A DNA stretch of 64,000 bases, from NCBI RefSeq assembly GCF_029227915.1, contig NC_079886.1, positions 26,886,501 through 26,950,500 on the forward strand, given 5' to 3'. Position numbers and translations under genes: made by a program. Origin of the DNA: Hydractinia symbiolongicarpus. Its lineage: Eukaryota > Cnidaria > Hydrozoa > Anthoathecata > Hydractiniidae. The notes beneath the pieces were generated by a model that saw only the letters and a program-made list of their open reading frames with translations, made no database searches and was not told where the DNA came from. This document shows, one piece after another, positions 28,150 through 37,671 of the stretch (positions within the stretch are counted from its first letter, which is position 1; every line of letters begins with the position of its first letter).

Positions 28150-29370
28150 TTTTATTCAGCGTCTCATCAAAAACGAAATCATTTTTGAAAACTACAAGTC
28201 TCATGCGTTTTAGTGGTGAAAAAATAATTTAAAGAATCGTTTGGGAAATGAGTTTACTCCCTGGGTACTTTCTTTGTATACTTTTCACTGTACGGGCCGA
28301 GTCCGTGATATACGGAAAATCGCGGGATTTCGTTTGCCGGCGATTAAACTCCTTTTATTCAGCGTCTCATCAAAAACGAAGTCATTTTTGAAAACTACAA
28401 GTCTCATGCGTTTTAGTGGTGAAAAAATAATTTAAAGAATCGTTCGGGAAATGAGTTTACTCCCTAGGTACTTTCTTTGTATACTTTTCACTGTACGGGC
28501 CAAGTCCGTGATATACGGAAAATCGCGGGATTTCGTTTGCCGGCGATTAAACTCCTTTTATTCAGCGTCTCATCAAGAATGAAATCATTTTTGAAAACTG
28601 CAAGTCTCATGCGTTTTAGTGGTGAAAAAATAATTTAAAGAATCTTTCGGGAAGTGAGTTTACTCCCCGGGTACTTTCTTTGTATACTTTTGACTATACG
28701 GCCAAGCCCGGGATTTACGGGAAATCTCGGGTTTTCGTTTGCCGGCGATTAAACTCCTTTTATTCAGCGTCTCATCAAAAACGAAATCATTTTTGAAAAC
28801 TACAAGTCTCATGCGTTTTAGTGGTGAAAAAATAATTTAAAGAATCGTTTGGGAAATGAGTTTACTCCCTGGGTACTTTCTTTGTATACTTTTCACTGTA
28901 CGGGCCGAGTCCGTGATATACGGAAAATCGCGGGATTTCGTTTGCCGGCGATTAAACTCCTTTTATTCAGCGTCTCATCAAAAACGAAGTCATTTTTGAA
29001 AACTACAAGTCTCATGCGTTTTAGTGGTGAAAAAATAATTTAAAGAATCGTTCGGGAAATGAGTTTACTCCCTAGGTACTTTCTTTGTATACTTTTCACT
29101 GTACGGGCCAAGTCCGTGATATACGGAAAATCGCGGGATTTCGTTTGCCGGCGATTAAACTCCTTTTATTCAGCGTCTCATCAAGAATGAAATCATTTTT
29201 GAAAACTGCAAGTCTCATGCGTTTTAGTGGTGAAAAAATAATTTAAAGAATCTTTCGGGAAGTGAGTTTACTCCCCGGGTACTTTCTTTGTATACTTTTG
29301 ACTATACGGCCAAGCCCGGGATTTACGGGAAATCTCGGGTTTTCGTTTGCCGGCGATTAAACTCCTTTTA
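28150..29370 (+). repeat. 608-bp trimer block, tandem duplicate
   Basis: Three monomers repeat at a 608-bp offset (28241/28849). They carry shared rare variants GGGCCAAGTCCGTGATATACGG and GGGAAATCTCGGG, so this is a recent local duplication. Boundaries are approximate. Confidence 0.8.
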
Positions 29371-32300
29371 TTCAGCGTCTCATCAAAAACGAAATCATTT
29401 TTGAAAACTACAAGTCTCATGCGTTTTAGTGGTGAAAAAATAATTTAAAGAATCGTTTGGGAAATGAGTTTACTCCCAGTTTACTTTCTTTGTATACATT
29501 TGACTATACGGGTCAAGCCCGTGATTTACGGCAAATCGCGGGTTTTCGTTTGCCGGCGATTAAACTCCTTTTATTCAGCGTCTCATCAAAAAGGAAATCA
29601 TTTTTGAAAACTACAAGTCTTATGCGTTTTAGTGGTGAAAAAATAATTTAAAGAATCGTTTGGGAAATGAGTTTACTCCCTGGGTACTTTCTTTGTATAT
29701 ATTTCACTATACGGGCCGAGTCCGTGATATACGGAAAATCGCGGGATTTCGTTTGCCGGCGATTAAACTCCTTTTATTCAGCGTCTCATCAAAAATGAAA
29801 TCGTTTTTGAAAACTACAAGTCTCATGCGTTTTAGTGGTGAAAAAATAATTTTTAGAATCGTTTGGGAAATGAGTTTACTCCCTGGGTACTTTCTTTGTA
29901 TACTTTTCACTGTACGGGCCGAGTCCGGGATTTACGGGAAATTGCGGGTTTTCGTTTGCCAGCGATTAAACTCCTTTTATTCAGCGTCTCATCAAAAATG
30001 AAATCGTTTTTGAAAACTACAAGTCTTATGCGTTTTAGTGGTAAAAAATTAATTTAAAAAATCGTTCGGGAAATGAGTTTACTCCCAGTTTACTTTCTTT
30101 GTATACATTTGACTATACGGGTCAAACCCTGGATTTACGGCAAATCGCGGGTTTTCGTTTGCCGGCGATTAAACTCCTTTTATTCAGCGTCTCATCAAAA
30201 ATGAAATCATTTTTGAAAACTACAAGTCTCATGCGTTTTAGTGGTGAAGAAACAGTTCAAAAAATCGTTCGGCAAATGAGTTTACTCCCTGGGTATTTTC
30301 TTTGTATACATTTGACTATACGGCCAAGCCCGGGATTTACGGGAAATCGCGGGTTTTCGTTTGCCGGCGATTAAACTCCTTTTATTCAGCGTCTCATCAA
30401 AAACGAAATCATTTTTGAAAACTACAAGTCTCATGCGTTTTAGTGGTGAAAAAATAATTTAAAGAATCGTTTGGGAAATGAGTTTACTCCCTGGGTACTT
30501 TCTTTGTATACTTTTCACTGTACGGGCCGAGTCCGTGATATACGGAAAATCGCGGGATTTCGTTTGCCGGCGATTAAACTCCTTTTATTCAGCGTCTCAT
30601 CAAAAACGAAGTCATTTTTGAAAACTACAAGTCTCATGCGTTTTAGTGGTGAAAAAATAATTTAAAGAATCGTTCGGGAAATGAGTTTACTCCCTAGGTA
30701 CTTTCTTTGTATACTTTTCACTGTACGGGCCGAGTCCGTGATATACGGAAAATCGCGGGATTTCGTTTGCCGGCGATTAAACTCCTTTTATTGAGCGTCT
30801 CATCAAGAATGAAATCATTTTTGAAAACTGCAAGTCTCATGCGTTTTAGTGGTGAAAAAATAATTTAAAGAATCTTTCGGGAAGTGAGTTTACTCCCCGG
30901 GTACTTTCTTTGTATACTTTTGACTATACGGCCAAGCCCAGGATTTACGGGAAATCGCGGGTTTTCGTTAGCCGGCGATTAAACTCCTTTTATTCAGCGT
31001 CTCATCAAAAACGAAATCATTTTTGAAAACTACAAGTCTCATGCGTTTTAGTGGTGAAAAAATAATTTAAAGAATCGTTTGGGAAATGAGTTTACTCCCT
31101 GGGTACTTTCTTTGTATATATTTCACTGTACGGGCCGAGTCCGGGATTCACGGGAAATTGCGGGTTTTCGTTTGCCGGCGATTAAACTCTTTTTATTCAG
31201 CGTCTCATCAAAAATGAAATCGTTTTTGAAAACTACAAGTCTTATGCGTTTTAGTGGTAAAAAATTAATTTAAAAAATCGTTCGGGAAATGAGTTTACTC
31301 CCAGTTTACTTTCTTTGTATACATTTGACTATACGGGTCAAGCCCGTGATTTACGGCAAATCGCGGGTTTTCGTTTGCCGGCGATTAAACTCCTTTTATT
31401 TAGCGTCTCTTCAAAAACGAAATCATTTTTGAAAACTACAAGTCTTATGCGTTTTAGTGGTGAAAAAATAATTTAAAGAATCGTTTGGGAAATGAGTTTA
31501 CTCCCTGGGTACTTTCTTTGTATATATTTCACTATACGGGCCGAGTCCGTGATATACGGAAAATCGCGGGATTTCGTTTGCCGGCGATTAAACTCCTTTT
31601 ATTCAGCGTCTCATCAAAAATGAAATCGTTTTTGAAAACTACAAGTCTCATGCGTTTTAGTGGTAAAAAATTAATTTAAAAAATCGTTCGGGAAATGAGT
31701 TTACTCCCAGTTTACTTTCTTTGTAGACATTCGACTATACGGGTCAAGCCCGGGATTTACGGCAAATCGCGGGTTTTCGTTTGCCGGCGATTAAACTCCT
31801 TTTATACAGCGTCTCATCAGAAATGAAATCACTTTTAAAAACTACAAGTCTCATGCGTTTTAGTGGTGAGAAAATAATTTAAAGAATCGTTTGGGAAATG
31901 TGTTTTTGCCGGCGATTAAACTCCTTTTATTCAGCGTCTCATCAAAAATGAAATCGTTTTTGAAAACTACAAGTCTTATGCGTTTTAGTGGTAAAAAATT
32001 AATTTTTAGAATCGTTTGGGAAATGAGTTTACTCCCAGTTTACTTTCTTTGTATACATTTGACTATACGGGTCAAACCCTGGATTTACGGCAAATCGCGG
32101 GTTTTCGTTTGCCGGCGATTAAACTCCTTTTATTCAGCGTCTCATCAAAAATGAAATCATTTTTGAAAACTACAAGTCTCATGCGTTTTAGTGGTGAAGA
32201 AACAGTTCAAAAAATCGTTCGGCAAATGAGTTTACTCCCTGGGTATTTTCTTTGTATACATTTGACTATACGGCCAAGCCCGGGATTTACGGGAAATCGC

Positions 32301-32872
32301 GGGTTTTCGTTTGCCGGCGATTAAACTCCTTTTATACAGCGTCTCATCAAAAACGAAATCATTTTTGAAAACTACAAGTCTCATGCGTTTTAGTGGTGAA
32401 AAAATAATTTAAAGAATCGTTTGGGAAATGAGTTTACTCCCTGGGTACTTTCTTTGTATACTTTTCACTGTACGGGCCGAGTCCGTGATATACGGAAAAT
32501 CGCGGGATTTCGTTTGCCGGCGATTAAACTCCTTTTATTCAGCGTCTCATCAAAAACGAAGTCATTTTTGAAAACTACAAGTTTCATGCGTTTTAGTGGT
32601 GAAAAAATAATTTAAAGAATCGTTCGGGTAATGAGTTTACTCCCTAGGTACTTTCTTTGTATACTTTTCACTGTACGGGCCGAGTCCGTGATATACGGAA
32701 AATCGCGGGATTTCGTTTGCCGGCGATTAAACTCCTTTTATTCAGCGTCTCATCAAGAATGAAATCATTTTTGAAAACTGCAAGTCTCATGCGTTTTAGT
32801 GGAGAAAAAATAATTTAAAGAATCTTTCGGGAAGTGAGTTTACTCCCCGGGTACTTTCTTTGTATACTTTTG

Positions 32873-32877
32873 ACTAT
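32873..32877 (+). other. Target-site duplication, left copy (ACTAT)
   Basis: ACTAT precedes the left TIR and recurs after the right TIR at 49288-49292. The next base is A on both sides, so a 6-bp ACTATA duplication is possible if the first A of the left TIR belongs to the target. Six bp is usual for Polintons. Confidence 0.85.
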
Positions 32878-33150
32878 AGAGATAGGAAAAGGCGGATGTT
32901 AGGACAGATCCCCTTAGCACTTTCCTATGCCACGTTAAATTATGGATCATCCCCGTTAAATCAACGATAGAAGAGTCCATAAAATCCATGTGCACTTTAC
33001 CACTTTACGTTAAATAAGCGGGCATGCTCTATAATATCTGTCCGAAACCCCCTCCCCGGCCGTGTCCCCCTGGCCCCTCCCCACCCTCCCCGTCCCATGG
33101 GTCCCTACCCACCCTCATCTGTCGTGCCTTATAATTTATAGTGTTATGTG
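32878..33150 (+). repeat. Polinton left terminal inverted repeat (273 bp)
   Basis: Matches the reverse complement of 49015-49287 at 272 of 273 positions; the one difference is A at 33107 against G at 49058 (C when complemented). Contains a C-rich stretch at 33048-33114, which makes the opposite strand very G-rich. Just inside the end, TTATGTG is repeated once here (33151-33157) and not on the right. Presumed origin for protein-primed replication and substrate of the integrase. Confidence 0.97.
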
Positions 33151-33162
33151 TTATGTGTGTCT

Positions 33163-33187
33163 ATCTTTACCAGAAAAAAGTAAAGAT
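33163..33187. terminator. 3' hairpin downstream of the leftmost gene
   Basis: ATCTTTAC and GTAAAGAT form an 8-bp stem with a 9-nt loop. It lies about 20 bp beyond the stop of the leftward gene ending at 33207. The same arm sequence appears after the integrase. A role in transcript ending is inferred. Confidence 0.5.
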
Positions 33188-33206
33188 GATTGCAACATTG
33201 CAAGGT

Positions 33207-33542
33207 TTAGCGCCACATAATGTCATAACTGAAGAATTGATTTTGATGATTATTTTGAGATTGTTTGAGACCATTTGATCTGACAAAGGCATCACCCTTG
33301 AAACTATAATCCTTTAATTCATCACAAAGTCTTGCAGGCAACCATGTCTTATATTTATTTCCCATTCTATCTTGAACCTCCGCATACATAGTTTTTTCAG
33401 AAAGAGCACCAGGTCTTGATATTTCCATCTCTTTCACATATTTAACAAGGTAAATATCGTTTTTAGGCAGCTCTCTCCACTTTATGATCGGAGTAACTTG
33501 TTCTATGTTTTGTTCAAATTCTTCAACTGTTGGAAAAGCCAT
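33207..33542 (-). CDS. Small conserved-looking Polinton protein, unknown function (111 aa)
   Basis: Leftmost gene, read leftward toward the TIR. I chose the ATG at 33542; a longer reading needs a GTG at 33557. The protein is soluble-looking, with alternating hydrophobic positions in its centre (IYLVKYVKEME), a WLPARLCDEL segment and a basic/polar C-terminus ending YDIMWR. I see no catalytic motif or membrane segment. The layout of short beta-like segments around WLPARL could suit a small OB-fold or nucleic-acid binding protein, but this is a guess. A hairpin follows its stop, and 253 bp separate its start from the next leftward gene. Confidence 0.7.
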   Translation of the reverse strand: MAFPTVEEFEQNIEQVTPIIKWRELPKNDIYLVKYVKEMEISRPGALSEKTMYAEVQDRMGNKYKTWLPARLCDELKDYSFKGDAFVRSNGLKQSQNNHQNQFFSYDIMWR

Positions 33543-33795
33543 TGTGTTTATATTCACGATTACATCTCTTTATACCACTTTATAGATTCTATCGGAAAGC
33601 AGTTTTGTTATCTACCATCTGTCAATCAAACGCTTATAACAATAGGATTTTACATATTTTACATACCAGAAAGTTGTTTACATAAGAAAAAAGTCAAAAC
33701 GAAAGTAGCCGTTGCTAAGGATATTTGGTATGTAAGGAATGCATTGTTTCTCTATTGTTATTCTGGCTTGATTGACATTTAATTGACGTCAATCT
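33543..33795. promoter_or_regulatory. Intergenic region with upstream sequence of the 111-aa gene
   Basis: No convincing gene. A 94-codon rightward reading overlaps the 111-aa gene antisense and has no support. On the minus strand the first ~70 bp upstream of the ATG hold TATAAAGTGG and TATAAAGAG, possible TATA-like elements. The far end carries the 3' hairpin of the 389-aa gene. Confidence 0.35.
33770..33794. terminator. 3' hairpin/palindrome after the 389-aa gene
   Basis: GATTGAC and GTCAATC can pair across 11 nt; alternatively ATTGACGTCAAT (33782-33793) is a perfect 12-bp palindrome. It starts one base after the leftward stop codon at 33796-33798. Confidence 0.45.
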
Positions 33796-34965
33796 TTATC
33801 TAAACAAATACCATATGAAATAACCCGTTGTCATAACAATCACAAGAGCGATCTTCTCATCTTCGTGTGTAGGAGGAGTATCTTTGTGGTAAGGTGCAGT
33901 AATGTGTTTATCTGTAGTATCCACGTGGTGTACGGTAATGTGTTTATCAGGATGATCGGGTGTTACCGGCTTCTTTTTAGTTATCTTATGTGATTCGGTA
34001 ACATTGACATTTCGATTAATACCGATGGTAAGATCCTCACCCGATATCAAAATCTTGTTGTTGTAACCCACCACACCGGTCTTAATTCTGAGATTCATGT
34101 CACTAGGTAACATATAAATACCTTGTCCAACCGAATAATCAACCTTACTTGAAGCGTAGTTTAACGTATCCTGATAACGTTTAATGTCCTCCTGAATATC
34201 GACCCTACGGTTAACAATGTCCTCAAGGTTATTCATAAAAACTTTTTGGGCGGTCAGAGCACTTGAATCATTACCGAGGATGGAGGATCGCGCTGAGGCT
34301 TGAGAACTAAGAACAAGATATGCATAGGCCCTGACACTGCTCGAGATCTTCACAAGGCCCGTTTTTGTAAATCCATCGGATTTTTCCACAATCCACCGCG
34401 TCATGGAGTCGTTTGTGAAATAACTTAACCCCGGAGTCGGATATTCTTTACGTCTTTTTTGATATGAGCTGAAAAAGTTCTGACCCCTGTATTTCATGGG
34501 GTTGGGATCAACTGCATAATCGCCGCAGATTTTTAAAAACTCCTCATTTGAATAGGGATTGTCGTATCGATTGAAGCTATCCTCAAAGGGTAGAGGTGTC
34601 TGTAGGCGCTTAATGATTCGCCTAATGTGATAATACACATGAAAACGATATATTGACCTGACCATAGATCTACCATCCTTCAGGTGTTCCGAACTTACCC
34701 CACAGGCACTTGAAGCGCACCAAGTGGCGAAATTTAGCTGGGTTTGCCATAATCTAAAAGGTTGCTCATTCCAAATTCTCATACGTTGCGCGTTATGACT
34801 AAGTTCATAATTGGTAAAAATATTAGGAAAGGAAGCGGGGAAAGAGCCACTTTCAGACACAATAATGGCCTGTTTGTACAGATCCCTAGCGCCCAATATT
34901 TGAAGATCCCGCCCTCCATTTGGCTTATATGTCGCATTCGGGTTATATCTGAAAATGTCATCCAT
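33796..34965 (-). CDS. Polinton-associated tail-anchored protein, putative virion component (389 aa)
   Basis: A 389-residue protein starting at an ATG and read leftward. The N-terminal two thirds are rich in aromatic and basic residues, with a Cys-bearing WCASSACGVS segment and a paired-basic helix (FHVYYHIRRIIKRL). Near the C-terminus is a His/Thr/Asp-rich stretch with an imperfect DKHIT...HHVDTTDKHIT repeat, followed by one hydrophobic segment at about 372-388 that would anchor it in a membrane with a very short tail. It shares a 38-bp divergent promoter with the penton-like gene, which suggests late, morphogenesis-linked expression. I believe this type occurs repeatedly in cnidarian Polintons, but I cannot assign a function. 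Confidence 0.8.
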   Translation of the reverse strand: MDDIFRYNPNATYKPNGGRDLQILGARDLYKQAIIVSESGSFPASFPNIFTNYELSHNAQRMRIWNEQPFRLWQTQLNFATWCASSACGVSSEHLKDGRSMVRSIYRFHVYYHIRRIIKRLQTPLPFEDSFNRYDNPYSNEEFLKICGDYAVDPNPMKYRGQNFFSSYQKRRKEYPTPGLSYFTNDSMTRWIVEKSDGFTKTGLVKISSSVRAYAYLVLSSQASARSSILGNDSSALTAQKVFMNNLEDIVNRRVDIQEDIKRYQDTLNYASSKVDYSVGQGIYMLPSDMNLRIKTGVVGYNNKILISGEDLTIGINRNVNVTESHKITKKKPVTPDHPDKHITVHHVDTTDKHITAPYHKDTPPTHEDEKIALVIVMTTGYFIWYLFR

Positions 34966-35003
34966 TCTTTGATTTAAATATATTCACAATCTCTAATATA
35001 ATA
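34966..35003. promoter_or_regulatory. Divergent promoter between 389-aa gene and penton-like gene
   Basis: Only 38 bp separate two divergent ATGs. TCTAATATAATA (34992-35003) abuts the rightward ATG; ATTTAAAT lies near the leftward ATG. The same 12-mer occurs before the rightward gene of the other divergent pair (40915-40926), again with TTTAAAT near the leftward start. This points to a shared promoter class. Confidence 0.6.
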
Positions 35004-35567
35004 ATGTATATCACAATAAAGGACGTAAATAGCGAGAAGAAAATCTATTTGTATCAACCGATAGACAACTCACATGGTACAAAGGAGGTTGCGATCGTGG
35101 AGACGTTTTCGGATAATGTCACATATGTAGCTACAGCTCCAATAGATATACCCTTGGCCGACGGAGTTACCACGGTTAGGTTACAACAGGGTCAGCACTA
35201 CACGGGGAGGGAGTTGAATTCAATCGTTAGAGGTGATGTAAAATCAACACAACTAGCTAGAAACTCTAAGTTGAGTAAAATATTCAATCTGGGGGGTATA
35301 ACGGAACTACATTTTAATCTTAATGAATTGGATAACTCGTTAAATCTTAAAGATGGTGAATATAGCAACAACCTGATGACATATCATATATCCGAGTATG
35401 GTGGTGATTTTACATATATTGAACCGAAAAATCCGCAATATAAGAAACTAAAGAAAGGTTTACTTCAATCACTTACCATGAGAGTCACAGGTCAGGATGG
35501 TAAGGTGCTATGGGGTGGTATGAAGACAGCAGTTACCCTACACATAAGAGATACGGCGGACAGATGA
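35004..35567 (+). CDS. Putative minor capsid (penton-like) protein (187 aa)
   Basis: A 187-residue, beta-rich protein without membrane segments, encoded just before the major capsid candidate. The C-terminal half has a run of FNLNELDNSLN, FTYIEPKNPQYKKL, LTMRVTGQDGKVL and VTLHI, alternating hydrophobic strands with a Gly-containing turn, as expected for a single jelly roll. Polintons encode a single-jelly-roll minor capsid protein beside the double-jelly-roll major one, so position and character fit. The start ATG directly follows the TCTAATATAATA promoter motif, implying a very short leader. Structure prediction would settle it. Confidence 0.6.
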   Translation: MYITIKDVNSEKKIYLYQPIDNSHGTKEVAIVETFSDNVTYVATAPIDIPLADGVTTVRLQQGQHYTGRELNSIVRGDVKSTQLARNSKLSKIFNLGGITELHFNLNELDNSLNLKDGEYSNNLMTYHISEYGGDFTYIEPKNPQYKKLKKGLLQSLTMRVTGQDGKVLWGGMKTAVTLHIRDTADR

Positions 35568-35622
35568 TACAATAGCATTAACCGAATTAAAGTAAAATAA
35601 AATAAAAGTAATATGGAATAGC

Positions 35623-36834
35623 ATGGAATACGGGAAAAAGTTAAACCCAGAGCGTTCACTTAGAACTGCACATGGCGTAAAAGGAACGCATCAAAAAGTA
35701 ATTGTCACTCACAACCCAAGTGAGATCGATCAGAACCAGTTACTCCTGATTAGGTTCCCTAATTTACGTAACGATGATGTCATTTTTCCTGGTACTTCGA
35801 AAATAAGTTTCGACGTTGAACTCGAGTCAAAAGTCGACACGAAGAGAACATTGGTCTCTAACATAGGGAGGGCAATTGTTAAAAAGTTGGCCATCAAGTT
35901 CGAGGGTACCGAGATTCTGAGCATTGATGACTTTGATCTTTTCGGGTGCTACAGAGATTTATGGCTAACCAAGTCCGAAAAAAGAAATGCAATAAGACAA
36001 GGTATCATCTTTGATGAAGGGTGCACGGAAAATTGCATGAAACTGAGAGTTGGAGCCGCGGATAAAGACGCATCAGAGGTAGCGGACAAAGCAATCTATG
36101 ATGCATACAAAAACAAGTTCACCATACCACTAGATTTTGAAATGTTGGATAGCACGATCCCATATTATCAGGCTGGATTAGGTAATAGGCTGTGTTATGA
36201 GATAACATTCAACAATTATGACAGGGTAGTATTATCAACACCAACCAAACCTTCCGGTGCCACATCGGCACCCGCGCCGGATGCTAAATACAAAATCTCC
36301 AACATATCTCTCGAATATGAGATTGTGACACAACCCACACTCGCCAGATTCATTTCAAATGAATACCAAAACATGGCCGTACTCTATGACAGATTTCTGA
36401 GACATAGACAAATTAGGGTGGATAAGTCAGACACAACGTGGAATTGGTCATTCAATACACCGTGCAAGTCCCTGAAGGGTATATTGGTTCTGTTTGAGGA
36501 AGAGAAAGCTTACAAACGAGATACCGGTAAGTTCTACAATCCCAAGATCAAAAAGGTATCCGCCATAGTTGAGGGTAAGCCTAACCAACTTTTCGCTCAG
36601 GGGATGCAACCGTTTGAGCATTATTGTGAAATATGCAAGTATTTCGCGGAGGGCAAACAAAGGGATGGTAACGCCGGTGAAATACAGAAACATCTGCAAC
36701 TACATGATGTGAAGGTCGCGGACTACCTAACCACGAAATATGCTCTATGGCTGGATTTCAGAACCATAGATGAAAACTCACTGCACGGGACCGGCCGACG
36801 GATTGAAAATGCGAGGGATCACACTGCAAGTTGA
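35623..36834 (+). CDS. Putative major capsid protein, double jelly roll (403 aa)
   Basis: A 403-residue soluble protein located between the penton-like gene and the packaging ATPase, the expected place in a morphogenesis block. The N-terminal part (about 41-115) has LLLIRFPNLRND, FPGTSKISFDVEL, then RAIVKKLAIKFEGTEIL and YRDLWL. This strand pattern is familiar from Polinton major capsid proteins, in which a first jelly roll begins after a short N-arm. A Cys-containing segment, YCEICKYF, lies in the C-terminal third. The reading frame is intact from ATG to TGA. Other possibility: another conserved structural protein of the same block. Assignment rests on family resemblance, not on a search. 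Confidence 0.72.
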   Translation: MEYGKKLNPERSLRTAHGVKGTHQKVIVTHNPSEIDQNQLLLIRFPNLRNDDVIFPGTSKISFDVELESKVDTKRTLVSNIGRAIVKKLAIKFEGTEILSIDDFDLFGCYRDLWLTKSEKRNAIRQGIIFDEGCTENCMKLRVGAADKDASEVADKAIYDAYKNKFTIPLDFEMLDSTIPYYQAGLGNRLCYEITFNNYDRVVLSTPTKPSGATSAPAPDAKYKISNISLEYEIVTQPTLARFISNEYQNMAVLYDRFLRHRQIRVDKSDTTWNWSFNTPCKSLKGILVLFEEEKAYKRDTGKFYNPKIKKVSAIVEGKPNQLFAQGMQPFEHYCEICKYFAEGKQRDGNAGEIQKHLQLHDVKVADYLTTKYALWLDFRTIDENSLHGTGRRIENARDHTAS

Positions 36835-36923
36835 AAAGACGGCCGAAACCGCGGGATCCTTAAACGCCTACATATATCTAATCATGGATGCTCAAATAAA
36901 TATTCAAAACGGTGAAATTATGG
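36835..36923 (+). promoter_or_regulatory. Leader of the ATPase with a short overlapping ORF
   Basis: Between MCP and ATPase lies a 17-codon frame starting at ATG 36884 and ending in TAA at 36935-36937, in a different frame from the ATPase and overlapping its start. It may be an upstream ORF, or the original N-terminus displaced by a small frameshift. CATATATCTAATC just upstream is AT-rich and promoter-like. Confidence 0.4.
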
Positions 36924-37535
36924 ATGTACTATATTAAGATGGACTACATGAAAGATCCTCACACGGCATTATTCGTCGGTCCCACGGGCTGCGGAAAATC
37001 CAGACGCGTTGTAACATTACTAGAGAGTGAATACTTTGATCACTTTGATTTCATTGTGATTATATGTCCAACATTAAGATGGAATAAGACATATATGTGT
37101 CGAAAATGGTTTTGGAACGACAGATATGTGATTCTAATTGAGCCCATGGGCATGTTGTACGAATGGATTCAAAAGATGACGGATTTCTGTGCCGGGTAAA
37201 AAACATTATTCCTGATCGACGACATCATCGCGGATGAGAAACTGGACAAAAAGAGGCAACCGCTTCTGGAGCTGGCCATCAGCGGTCGGCATCGAAACCA
37301 CACCATGTGGCTACTCACACAATCATACACCGCGATACCGAAGAACTTACGAAGGCAGGCAAAAATGTTATATGTGTGGTATCCGAAGGACAGACATGAT
37401 CTCGCAACCATCCACGAAGAGAATGATGTCATTGAATCATCGGAGATCCAGAAGGTTAAGGAAAGGCTAAAAGATGGAAAATATACACATTTAGTCATGA
37501 GGATGGAACATCCAAAAACTCACGTGATTTGCTAG
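36924..37535 (+). pseudogene. A32/FtsK-type genome packaging ATPase, interrupted by an in-frame stop
   Basis: P-loop ATPase of the Polinton/NCLDV packaging family. Walker A GPTGCGKS is encoded at 36978-37001. Downstream in the same frame come a Walker B-like LFLIDD (37206-37223), then LLTQSYTAIPKNLRRQ, typical of this family. Between the two, TAA at 37197-37199 stops the frame; both flanks remain in phase 0 and otherwise open up to 37535, so this is one nonsense codon and not a shift. The truncated product would keep Walker A and lose Walker B. The first ATG in frame is 36924 (GTG 36912 is an unlikely eukaryotic start). The whole length, about 200 codons, suits the family. Options: true inactivation, stop readthrough, or sequencing error. 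A strong hairpin follows the gene. Confidence 0.88.
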
Positions 37536-37545
37536 ATTGGATGTT

Positions 37546-37572
37546 TTTTGTTACAAGAGTCTTGTAACAAAA
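37546..37572. terminator. 3' hairpin after the ATPase
   Basis: TTTTGTTACAAG and CTTGTAACAAAA form a perfect 12-bp stem with a 3-nt loop, 10 bp after the ATPase stop. Best example of the GTTAC/GTAAC hairpins that follow several genes of this element. Confidence 0.65.
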
Positions 37573-37590
37573 GTATCTAACAGATCTATA

Positions 37591-37663
37591 GACTCCTATA
37601 AGACTCTCCTATAATACTCCTATAATACTCCTATAATACTCCTATAGACTCCTATAGACTCCT
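37591..37663 (+). promoter_or_regulatory. Tandem CTCCTATA repeats upstream of the 209-aa gene
   Basis: Seven tandem units of 10-13 bp, each ending in CCTATA (three are ATACTCCTATA), lie immediately before the ATG at 37672. They look like repeated TATA or initiator elements, and could vary in copy number between element copies. Confidence 0.55.
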
Positions 37664-37671
37664 ATAGTACC

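Larger units (their letters stand above)
1..32877 (+). repeat. Satellite array, ~203-bp monomers, left of the Polinton
   Basis: Head-to-tail monomers of about 203 bp fill this stretch; successive ATTAAACTCC landmarks lie at 178, 381, 584 and 787. Recurring landmarks in each monomer are GCCGGCGATTAAACTCC, AAATCATTTTTGAAAAC and CATGCGTTTTAGTGG. Monomers differ mainly in a central segment with four recurrent forms (for example GTCCGTGATATACGG, GCCCGGGATTTACGG, GTCCGGGATTCACGG). Each monomer is open for about 60 codons, but those readings begin at TTG or GTG, exist on both strands and change frame because 203 is not a multiple of 3, so I see no gene. About 160 monomers. Host family unknown; a centromeric or heterochromatic satellite is possible but not shown. 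Confidence 0.97.

Noticed and set aside
279-32615. Many ~60-110 codon frames in the satellite on both strands
   Set aside because: They are the same monomer read repeatedly, mostly from TTG or GTG, with frame changes every monomer and no promoter or codon constraint.
1-32877. CRISPR-like regular repeats
   Set aside because: Whole 203-bp units repeat with no unique spacers and no cas genes; this is tandem satellite.
33498-33782. 94-codon rightward frame rich in Phe, Tyr and Cys
   Set aside because: Overlaps the 111-aa gene antisense, starts without an upstream signal, and has the composition of AT-rich noncoding DNA.
36912-36914. GTG as the ATPase start
   Set aside because: Eukaryotic context favours ATG; 36924 or 36939 is preferred.
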